From: Planctomycetota bacterium
Lineage (GTDB): Bacteria > Planctomycetota > J058 > JAJDCP01
Assembly: GCA_029260765.1 (NCBI GenBank)
Contig: JAJDCP010000175.1
Span: 107,189-171,188 of the forward strand
Reading direction: 5' to 3'
DNA length: 64,000 nt
Part shown: one piece after another, positions 53,445 to 60,919 of the stretch
How the letters are laid out: each line of letters starts with the position of its first letter
Position numbering within the stretch: the first letter of the stretch is position 1
Made by a program: the position numbers and the translations under genes
The notes under the pieces: generated by a model
What the model was told of the DNA's origin: nothing
Seen by the model: the letters and a program-made list of their open reading frames with translations, nothing else
Database searches by the model: none

Positions 53445-55948
53445 CGGCCGCTCTCCTTCAACCGGATCCGAGCGGTCTTCAGACTGCGCTTGACCTCCTG
53501 GGGCTCGAGGAATTCGGTGAAACGCTTCGCCGCCACTTGTGCCAGCAGCTCCGGTTGCCCATCAAGGACGTCGATGCAGCCGACGCGCAGAATCGTCGGC
53601 AGGCTACGATCCAAGCCCAAGGCCACCAGCTGCCTGCCAAGCCCGAGTTTCAGCAACTTCTCGAGCACTCCGTAGAGTGAATGACTGTCCCAGCCCTGGG
53701 CCTGCGACTCTTGCAGGGCCGCCAGCAACACGCGCCCGCCCCAGAGGACGTCTCCGTTGAGCGCAGAGCTTCCAAGCAGCTCGATCGCCTTCCTCCGGGT
53801 TTCCACGTCGCCGGCGACCACCAACCGTTGGAATTGATCCTGGAACTGCACGCTCAAGATCGGCGGAAAGACGCACAGAATGCTCAAGGCGATCTCGGGA
53901 GCCAGCTTTCCGAGTATCTCGCTCATGACCGAAGCCGCCGACGTTCCTGAACCCTCGCCAGCTTTGGCCACCTTCCAGAGGATGCGTGCGTAGGGAAGCG
54001 CAGCGCGCTGGTCGAGTTGCGCCTCATCGACCATGGCCCTGCTGGCGGTCACGCCCCGACGGGTCACCAGATCGAGGCAGAGCTTGAGGATGGTCTTGTC
54101 TTCAACTGCCCGGCCGAGCAACTCGCGGAAAGCGCTGCGGGAGACCGCTTCGGGGGCGCAGCCCAGCAACTCCTCGAGTGCAGTCAGCAGCAACGGGTCG
54201 CGGAGCTCCAGGTGCCCAGCAATCAGCCGCCCGATGCCACTGCGCAACAGGTGTTCGCGTACTTCTTTGCGGTGCTGGCTCTCACCGCGGAAGAGCAGGG
54301 AGATAAGGTTCAGCACCGAGGCGTCCGCGCCGTCGAGCACGCGAGACTGAATGCGGGTCGCCAGTTGCTCAGCCGGCACGGCTTCGCGCAGTTTCTCGAT
54401 CGCCAACGCGGCATCGACCTCGGCCCCCATCCAGGCACCCCGGTTCTCCGTCTTCGCTTTCAGCTGCGTCTGTAGCGCGGCGCCCAACTTGAAGTTCCCG
54501 CCAAGAGCCAGTCGAGAGAACTGCCGCAGGCCCAGCTGGAAGGGCGAAGGACGCTGGTTGGGGTCGCGTTCCCAGGCCGGACGCAGGGTTCCGAGCGCCC
54601 GCTTGGAGTGCAGAGCTCGCTCCGGAGACACCAAGAACGGGTTCTTTCCGTCCTCTGCGCTGGTGATTGCGTCCATGGTCTCGGTGAAGCTCTGGTCGAG
54701 CGTGACCCGAAAACCTTCAGCGCCTCCAGACCACAACCAGTCGCGGAACTGATCGATGGCTTTGAGTTTGGGTTCGAGGTTGCTCAACTCCGTGCATAGC
54801 TTGCGCACATCGTCTTCGAGCACCTCTTCGCGCAGCGTCAGTCCGCGCAATCCCGCCATAAACGCGGGGACCAGCCAGGTCCCCTGGTTTTCGTCCGCTT
54901 CGAGGGTCGGTTCGTCATCGACGAGCAAGCAGGTTGGGCGGACTTCGAACACGGTCCCCGGGTGGCTGCGCAGGATATCGGTGGAGCGACGAATCAGAGG
55001 CTTCAGGTTGGGCAGCCCGAGACGAATCGAGCGGACCAGGGAGTCGATGGACGACGCCAACAACTTACGAACACTGGTCAGCGACTCGGCGGGCTGCCCG
55101 GCGCCGGGTGATTCCATCAACTGTTCACGGGCCTTGCGCAGGAAAACCGTCGGCCGCGACAGCATGTCTGACGCATCGGGTTTGGTCGGCGGCGCCGCCA
55201 GACGATAGCGCGACGAAGATCGGCGAGCCGGATCGTTGGGAGCCTCGGCCTCCGGCTTCTGCAGCGCGTCCTGGAGGGCGTTCTCATCGGCGCCGAGGGC
55301 AGGCTTGTCGTTCCGTGCCAGGGCAGTCAGCCTGCGCGACGAAGAGTGCTGCCTGGCAGGTTTCTCTGCCTCTGGAATCGAGCTCTGCGCCCCGCTCGTG
55401 GGCCGTGCCGCTGGCGCCGGGGAGGGCGTTGCTGGCAGTTTGCCCGAGGACGTGGCCCCCGCTTTGGTGGACGGTCTCGCGCCGACCTTGCCTGAGCTCT
55501 TCGGAGCGGCTGGTACAGCCCGTAGCGGCCGCCGTGGCGTCGGAGAAGATCCCCCTGGCTTGCGGCTATAGAGCACTCCGTCGACCAGGCGTTGGATGCG
55601 AGTGCTGCCTTTCGCGTCCCTGCCCGCGCCGCGCGCTTCAGACCCGACGCTGGGCGGGGGCGGCCTGCGGGCAGCCTCATCAGCTTCCTCGCCGCGCCGG
55701 AGGCGTCGCGTTTTCGGCCTCCGCCCCGGCAACAGCCGTCGGCGGGTCACCGGAACCCGGGCGAGGGGAGCGCGGATCGCGTGCTTGGGGCGCAAGGGGC
55801 GTAGCGGTTCTTCCGGAGCCGATGGGTTCGTGGGCTCGGGAGCCACCCTTCCCGTGCCCGGCCTGCGCCCGATGGGCTGCGTACCCTCGGGCCCGCTGCC
55901 TCCGCCATCGTCGTTGGCTTGTGCGGGCGCATCCGGCTCGTTCGCCAC
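53441..55948 (-). CDS. Large protein with disordered basic N-terminus and helical repeat domain
   Basis: 835 residues from GTG 55948 (GAGGG 8 nt upstream). Residues 1-270 are low-complexity and rich in Pro, Arg, Ser and Ala with many Arg/Lys pairs, so probably disordered. From about 285 on there is a globular region: first a module with VFEVRPTCLLVDDEPTLEADE and WLVPAFMAGLRGLTLREEVLEDDVRKLCTEL, resembling the N-terminal module of the next gene, then HEAT-like helical pairs to the end. No catalytic motif or TM helix was found. Coupled with the downstream gene by a 4-bp overlap. Confidence 0.7.
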   Translation of the reverse strand: MANEPDAPAQANDDGGGSGPEGTQPIGRRPGTGRVAPEPTNPSAPEEPLRPLRPKHAIRAPLARVPVTRRRLLPGRRPKTRRLRRGEEADEAARRPPPPSVGSEARGAGRDAKGSTRIQRLVDGVLYSRKPGGSSPTPRRPLRAVPAAPKSSGKVGARPSTKAGATSSGKLPATPSPAPAARPTSGAQSSIPEAEKPARQHSSSRRLTALARNDKPALGADENALQDALQKPEAEAPNDPARRSSSRYRLAAPPTKPDASDMLSRPTVFLRKAREQLMESPGAGQPAESLTSVRKLLASSIDSLVRSIRLGLPNLKPLIRRSTDILRSHPGTVFEVRPTCLLVDDEPTLEADENQGTWLVPAFMAGLRGLTLREEVLEDDVRKLCTELSNLEPKLKAIDQFRDWLWSGGAEGFRVTLDQSFTETMDAITSAEDGKNPFLVSPERALHSKRALGTLRPAWERDPNQRPSPFQLGLRQFSRLALGGNFKLGAALQTQLKAKTENRGAWMGAEVDAALAIEKLREAVPAEQLATRIQSRVLDGADASVLNLISLLFRGESQHRKEVREHLLRSGIGRLIAGHLELRDPLLLTALEELLGCAPEAVSRSAFRELLGRAVEDKTILKLCLDLVTRRGVTASRAMVDEAQLDQRAALPYARILWKVAKAGEGSGTSAASVMSEILGKLAPEIALSILCVFPPILSVQFQDQFQRLVVAGDVETRRKAIELLGSSALNGDVLWGGRVLLAALQESQAQGWDSHSLYGVLEKLLKLGLGRQLVALGLDRSLPTILRVGCIDVLDGQPELLAQVAAKRFTEFLEPQEVKRSLKTARIRLKESGR

Positions 55949-55989
55949 GCTCTTTGCCCTCAGCGCAGTAGGTGTTTGGATTCAATCTA

Positions 55990-56009
55990 GTAGACTTATT
56001 CCAGTCTAC
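55990..56009 (+). promoter_or_regulatory. Inverted repeat in the tetR/acyl-CoA dehydrogenase divergent region
   Basis: GTAGACT (55990-55996) and AGTCTAC (56003-56009), perfect 7-bp arms with a 6-bp spacer TATTCC, the size of a TetR-type operator. It lies 42 bp from the divergent GTG at 55948 and about 210 bp from the tetR ATG. Confidence 0.45.
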
Positions 56010-56106
56010 CGCATTCTGCGACGAGGTTTCAAATGACCGCCCTGCCCAAATGCGCAGGACGACGTCCATCAGAGTGCCCGCCCGCCGGAATTTGGTATAC
56101 AGGGTG

Positions 56107-56135
56107 TTTACGGCGTGGGCGGCCCGTTGTATCCT
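56107..56135 (+). promoter_or_regulatory. Candidate promoter of tetR-acyl-CoA dehydrogenase operon
   Basis: TTTACG (56107-56112), 17-bp spacer and TATCCT (56130-56135) resemble a sigma-70 promoter, about 80 bp before the tetR start. The match is modest. Confidence 0.35.
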
Positions 56136-56217
56136 CTTGACCGCGGTTTCGTAGAGTTCGAGCCGTGGTCTTCGGCAGTTTCGGCACTAGACAGCCTGTT
56201 TACCAGCGAGCCCTTTG

Positions 56218-56868
56218 ATGGATGCGACCCGGCCCCGTCCCTATTCCGCCCTGTTTGAAGGGCTGGACCTGCCCCAGACGCGCGCACGTATTCTGCAGGG
56301 GGTCGCGCTAGCGGTTTCCGCGCGGGGAGTCGCGGCGACGACTGTGCAGCACATCCTCGAGGCCGGAGAGGTGTCGCGGCGTACTTTCTACCAACACTAC
56401 AAGAACAAACAAGACGCCCTCGACGCCTTGTTCGAGGTCTCAACCGGCATGCTGCTGCGCCATGTGCGGCTGGCGGTCGCGGGCACCAGCGATCCCCTGC
56501 TGCGCATCAGCCAGGCCCTCGATGCCTACCTGGGCATCCAGTGCAGCGGTGGCGCCCTGGTGATTGCGCTGCAGGCCGAGGCTGTCCGGCCCGACTCCGC
56601 GCTGGCTCCCCGGCGCGAGCAGACTCTCGACCGCCTGGTCGAGTTGTTCTCCCTCGGCATGGAGGCCAGTCTGGGCCGCCCCCTCGACGTGCTGGTCTAC
56701 CGCAGCCTGTTCCTCAGCGTAGATGGCCTGGTCTTGCACCTACAGGCCAAAGGAAACTTCAACCACGAAGACAGCGCACGCGTCCGTCGCGTGTGCCTTC
56801 CCATCATGTTGCGGACCCTGGTGCCTCACCGCCAGGGTCTTCCCGAGCTGCCGGGCCCGCCAGCCTGA
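56218..56868 (+). CDS. TetR-family transcriptional regulator
   Basis: 216 residues. The helix-turn-helix is RARILQGVALAVSARGVAATTVQHILEAGEVSRRTFYQHYKNKQDALDALF, canonical TetR. The C-terminal ligand-binding part is helical and specific to this protein. The acyl-CoA dehydrogenase gene begins 30 bp downstream, so it probably controls it in response to an acyl-CoA. It differs from the LmrA/YxaF-like regulator at 35132-35731. Confidence 0.88.
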   Translation: MDATRPRPYSALFEGLDLPQTRARILQGVALAVSARGVAATTVQHILEAGEVSRRTFYQHYKNKQDALDALFEVSTGMLLRHVRLAVAGTSDPLLRISQALDAYLGIQCSGGALVIALQAEAVRPDSALAPRREQTLDRLVELFSLGMEASLGRPLDVLVYRSLFLSVDGLVLHLQAKGNFNHEDSARVRRVCLPIMLRTLVPHRQGLPELPGPPA

Positions 56869-56898
56869 GCTCGTCGTCAGCCACCCAGGAGACCGATC

Positions 56899-58842
56899 AT
56901 GGCGAACTTCTACAGCGACAACGCCGACCTGCGCTACTACATCGAAAAAGGCATCGACTGGGAGCCGCTCGTCGCGCTGACCGAGTACAACTACAGAGCC
57001 GAAGACGCGCCCGAAAGCTGCGCGGAGGCGGTCGACTTCTACAAGGATGTGCTCGAGTTGATCGGCGACTTTGTGGTACGCGAGATCGCGCCCCACAGCG
57101 CAGAGATCGACCGCGAGGGCGTCTTGTTCCAGGACGGCGAGGCGGTCTTTCCCGCGCGACTGCAGCAGATCTGCGATGCCTTGAACGATCTGGAGATCCA
57201 CGGGATGTGCCTGCCCCGCGAGCTTGGTGGCCAGAACTGCCCGCTGCTCGTCTACATGTTGTCTGCCGAAGTCATTGCCCGCGGGGATGTCTCGGTGATG
57301 ACGCACCACGGCTTCCACAACGGCATCGCGATGGCACTGCTGGTCTACTCGATCAACGAAGGCAGCACCGAAATCGATCGCGCGAACTTCCGTATCACCC
57401 ATACGCGTTTTCGTGAAGCGATCGACGAGATCGCATCCGGGCAGGCCTGGGGCTGCATGGACATCACCGAGCCTGATGCCGGTAGCGATATGGCGGCCCT
57501 GCGTTGCGTCGGTGTCCAAGACGAACAGGGCAACTGGCGCGTGTCGGGCTCGAAGATCTTCGTCACTTCGGGCCACGGCAAATACCATCTGGTGATCGCG
57601 CGCACCGAGAAGGTCCAGGACGGCGACGATCCCTTCGCTGGTCTGCAGGGTCTGTCGATGTTCCTGGTGCCCACCTATCAAGTCGACGCCGACGGCGTCC
57701 GCCGCCGCATCGTCCCCATCGACCGTGTCGAAGAGAAGCTGGGCCATCACAGCTCAGCGACCTGCAACCTGAGCTTCGACAACGCACCTGCGCAATTGAT
57801 CGGCAAGCGCGGTGAAGGCTTCAAGTACATGCTGACCTTGATGAACAATGCCCGGATCGGCGTCGGATTCGAATCCCTGGGCCTATGCGAGAATGCTTGG
57901 CAGCTCGCGCGGGACTACGCGGCGGTGCGCCATTCGATGGGGAAAAGCATCGACAAGCATGAGATGATCGCAGACTTCCTCGATGAGATGGAATCGGACA
58001 TCCAGGGAATCCGGGCCCTGGCGGTGTCGGCCGCCTGGCATGAGGAGATGTCCCAGAAACTCGGACTGCAGCTGCGTTTCGACCTGCTCGACGGAGAGGA
58101 CCGCGAGACCGTCGAGCGCCGTAAGAAGAGGTTTTCGCGGCGCTCCCGGCGCTTCACGCCTCTGCTGAAATACCTCGCCGCGGAAAAGGCCGTGCAGATG
58201 GCCCAGCGCTGTGTGCAGATTCATGGCGGCGTCGGGTACACCACCGAATACGGCGCCGAGAAGCTGCTACGGGATGCGATGGTCTTTCCCATCTACGAGG
58301 GCACCAGCCAGATCCAGGCGCTGATGGTGATGAAAGACACGCTGATGGGCGTGATGAAGAAACCCCGCGCGTTTGTCAGCCGCATGGCCGCGGCGCGTTG
58401 GAAAGCCCTGTCCGCCCGGGACTCTCTCGAACGGCGGGTGGCGCGCATTCAGGTGTTGGTGGTGGGGGTTCTACAGCATCTGATGACCCGCACCGCCACG
58501 GACAAATTCAAGACCCTGCAGGGCGAGCCGATCAGCGCCTGGCCGCAGAGATTTTTGAAGGATTGGGACCCCAAGCGGGACTTCGCCTACGCGATGCTCC
58601 ACGCCGCGCGCCTGACCGAGCTGCTGGCGGACGAAGCCGTCTGTGAGCTGTTGCTCGAACAGGCGCGCCGCCATCCCGAGCGCCGGGCTGTGCTCGAGCG
58701 CTACCTCGAACGTGCTGAGCCGCGCTGCCGCTACCTGGTGGACCAGATCACCAGCACCGGTCAGGGACTGCTCGAGCGCTTGGCGGCGGGGAAGAGCGAG
58801 GCTGCCGTCGAGCGCCCGACCCTCGCGGGGGCGACCGCCTGA
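56899..58842 (+). CDS. Acyl-CoA dehydrogenase family protein
   Basis: 647 residues, much longer than the 380-residue core. Flavin/substrate motifs: GQAWGCMDITEPDAGSDMAAL, GSKIFVTSGHG, and GGVGYTTEYGAEKLLRDA, with a putative catalytic Glu in PIYEGTSQIQ. The large insert and C-terminal extension (about 490-647, helical) match long-form ACADs such as AidB- or FadE-related enzymes and the planctomycete/actinobacterial 600-residue type. It oxidises acyl-CoA at alpha-beta. It is co-transcribed with tetR and converges with rfbB, with a 9-bp gap. Confidence 0.9.
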   Translation: MANFYSDNADLRYYIEKGIDWEPLVALTEYNYRAEDAPESCAEAVDFYKDVLELIGDFVVREIAPHSAEIDREGVLFQDGEAVFPARLQQICDALNDLEIHGMCLPRELGGQNCPLLVYMLSAEVIARGDVSVMTHHGFHNGIAMALLVYSINEGSTEIDRANFRITHTRFREAIDEIASGQAWGCMDITEPDAGSDMAALRCVGVQDEQGNWRVSGSKIFVTSGHGKYHLVIARTEKVQDGDDPFAGLQGLSMFLVPTYQVDADGVRRRIVPIDRVEEKLGHHSSATCNLSFDNAPAQLIGKRGEGFKYMLTLMNNARIGVGFESLGLCENAWQLARDYAAVRHSMGKSIDKHEMIADFLDEMESDIQGIRALAVSAAWHEEMSQKLGLQLRFDLLDGEDRETVERRKKRFSRRSRRFTPLLKYLAAEKAVQMAQRCVQIHGGVGYTTEYGAEKLLRDAMVFPIYEGTSQIQALMVMKDTLMGVMKKPRAFVSRMAAARWKALSARDSLERRVARIQVLVVGVLQHLMTRTATDKFKTLQGEPISAWPQRFLKDWDPKRDFAYAMLHAARLTELLADEAVCELLLEQARRHPERRAVLERYLERAEPRCRYLVDQITSTGQGLLERLAAGKSEAAVERPTLAGATA

Positions 58843-58851
58843 CAGGCTCGC

Positions 58852-59886
58852 TCAGAGAGCCCCGAGCGAGCGGTCGCGCTGCTCGTACCAGGTCTGGTAG
58901 TACTCGCGGTAGGCACCGCTGCGCACGTTGTCGAGCCAACTCTGCTGTTCTTTGTACCAGGCGATGGTCGCCGCCAGCCCCGCATCGAGTTGCCACTGGG
59001 GTTTCCAGCCCAAGCCGTCGCGGGCTTTCGAGCTGTCGATGGCATAGCGTCGGTCGTGGCCGGGCCGGTCCTGCACATGGTGGATCAGGCTGGAGGGTCG
59101 CGCGAAAGCCTCGAGAATCACCGCCGCGACCTCGAGATTGGTCAGGGGTTCGTTGCTGCCCAGATTGTAGATCTGCCCGGGACGGCCCGACTCGAGGACC
59201 GCCAGAATGCCTGCACAATGATCCTCAACGTGGATCCACTCCCGGATGTACTTCCCATCCCCGTAGATCGGCAGCGTCTTGCCGTCGCGCGCGTTGCCGA
59301 TCAGCAGCGGGATCAGCTTCTCGGGGAACTGGTAGGGACCGTAGTTGTTGCAACACCGGGTGATGCGCACATCGAGCCCAAAGGTGTTGACCGCTGCCAG
59401 GGCCAGCAGATCGGCGGCCGCTTTCGAAGCGGCGTAGGGGTTGCCCGGCTGCAGGGGTGTGTCTTCGACAGCCTCGACAGGGGGCTCCAGCGATCCATAG
59501 ACCTCATCCGTACTGACCTGCAGAAAGGTCGGAACCTCATGTTTCCGGACCAGGTCGAGCAACACCTGCGTGCCGAGGATGTTGGTATGGATGAAAGGCG
59601 CGGCCGAGGCGATGCTCCGATCGACGTGGCTGTCCGCAGCGACATTGATCACAGCAGCCAGCGGAGCGTGGGCGCCAAACACCTTTTCCATCGCGGGGGC
59701 ATCGGCGATGTCGGCCTTGACAAAGATGTGGCGTTCTTCGTCGACCCCGGCCAGGTTCTCGAGGTTGCCCGCATACGTGAGGCAGTCGACGTTGCAGACC
59801 TGCACGTCCGGCCGACTACTGAGCAGCGCCCGGACCAGGTTCGAGCCGATGAAGCCGGCGCCTCCAGTGATCAGGATCTTCTTCAC
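58852..59886 (-). CDS. rfbB: dTDP-glucose 4,6-dehydratase
   Basis: 344 residues from a GTG with GGAG 7 nt upstream. Extended SDR fold: GGAGFIGSN, then VNVAADSHVDRS, the catalytic STDEVYG (Thr126, Asp127, Glu128) and YAASK (Tyr151, Lys155), and RCCNNYGPYQFPEKLIPL. This TDE plus YxxxK combination is diagnostic of RfbB/RmlB, which makes dTDP-4-keto-6-deoxyglucose for rhamnose and other deoxysugars. The other rml genes are not in the window. It stands alone, divergent from the thioredoxin-fold gene. Confidence 0.94.
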   Translation of the reverse strand: MKKILITGGAGFIGSNLVRALLSSRPDVQVCNVDCLTYAGNLENLAGVDEERHIFVKADIADAPAMEKVFGAHAPLAAVINVAADSHVDRSIASAAPFIHTNILGTQVLLDLVRKHEVPTFLQVSTDEVYGSLEPPVEAVEDTPLQPGNPYAASKAAADLLALAAVNTFGLDVRITRCCNNYGPYQFPEKLIPLLIGNARDGKTLPIYGDGKYIREWIHVEDHCAGILAVLESGRPGQIYNLGSNEPLTNLEVAAVILEAFARPSSLIHHVQDRPGHDRRYAIDSSKARDGLGWKPQWQLDAGLAATIAWYKEQQSWLDNVRSGAYREYYQTWYEQRDRSLGAL

Positions 59887-60095
59887 GAGGGTTCTCCTGC
59901 GCTTTTTCGGCGACGTTCGTTTCCGGCGGGGCTCCGGGACGCCAGGGAATGACCGCCGCACTATAGGTTCCGCACTTCCGCAACTCAAGGCTCGTGGAGC
60001 AACAGAGCAGGCAAGAAGTCTGCGCCGCCCTGCTTGAGCGGACCCGCCGATCCGGTAGAATGGCGCGGCGAACAACCGGCCCGTCCGGGGGAACA

Positions 60096-60881
60096 ATGGG
60101 AGCCCGCATGCTACGCTGCTGGGGAATCTGGGTGCTCTGCAGTCTCGCGCTGTACGCGCAGCAAGCACCGCAGGTCGGGGACGCCGCCCCGGACCTCGAC
60201 GTCCACGATTGGCTCAATACCCCGAGCAACTCGGGCCTCGAGCTCGTGGATTTGCAGGGGCAGGCGGTGGTGGTCCAATTCTGGGCGAGCTGGGATGGAA
60301 ACTGCCGGGCAGCGCTGCCCAAGCTTCTGGAGGTGTACCGCGTGCATGAGGCGGACGAGAAGCTGGCGGTGGTTGGCGTGCATGTACGCCAGGGTGCCGA
60401 CCGGCTCAGCCTGGAGCGTTTCGTCGAGGCGCGGGGCGTGCCCTGGTCGGTGTGCATCGACGGAGGCTCCACGGCCCCCCGTTGGGGCGTCTCCGATCTG
60501 CCCTTGGCGCTGGTGCTCAGCCATGAAGGGACGATCCTCTGGCGGGGCAAGACCGGCAGCCCCGACTTCCCCAAGGCCGTGGACGACGCCGTGGCACACG
60601 TGCCCGCCGTCGGTGCCTGGCTGGCCGCCGCCCAGGCCGTGCTCGAGCGTACGGTCAGCCTGACCCTCGAAGAACAACCCCTGCGCCAGTTGTTCGCCCA
60701 GCTGCGAGAGAGCACGGGGATTCCGTTCCGTCTCGCCCGAGGCGTCGACGGAGAGCTTCCGGCGAGCCTGAGACTTGAGCGGACAGGGCTGCGAGTGGGC
60801 CTGGAGGCCATGTTGTCCGCACAAGGACTGCGGTTGGAGTTTGGCCGCAACGCCCTGATGGTGGTCCCGGCTGAGGACTGA
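60096..60881 (+). CDS. Exported thioredoxin-fold protein with STN-like C-terminus
   Basis: About 261 residues from ATG 60096 (GGGGGA 4-5 nt upstream; an ATG at 60108 is equally possible). The signal peptide ends near LYAQQ. The domain at about 25-165 is TlpA-like (VVVQFWASWDGNCRAALPKLL, WGVSDLPLALVLSHEGTILWRG), but the CxxC site has become DGNC, leaving only the second Cys. The last 80 residues (LTLEEQPLRQLFAQLREST, GLRVGLEAMLSAQGLRLEF) match the secretin/TonB short N-terminal (STN) fold. A role as a peroxiredoxin or binding protein in the periplasm is possible. It is 38 bp upstream of the zinc-ribbon kinase-FGE gene, so co-transcription is likely. Confidence 0.8.
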   Translation: MGARMLRCWGIWVLCSLALYAQQAPQVGDAAPDLDVHDWLNTPSNSGLELVDLQGQAVVVQFWASWDGNCRAALPKLLEVYRVHEADEKLAVVGVHVRQGADRLSLERFVEARGVPWSVCIDGGSTAPRWGVSDLPLALVLSHEGTILWRGKTGSPDFPKAVDDAVAHVPAVGAWLAAAQAVLERTVSLTLEEQPLRQLFAQLRESTGIPFRLARGVDGELPASLRLERTGLRVGLEAMLSAQGLRLEFGRNALMVVPAED

Positions 60882-60919
60882 TTCCGATTCCGCGGGCCAG
60901 GCAGCCGAGGGGAAGCGAC

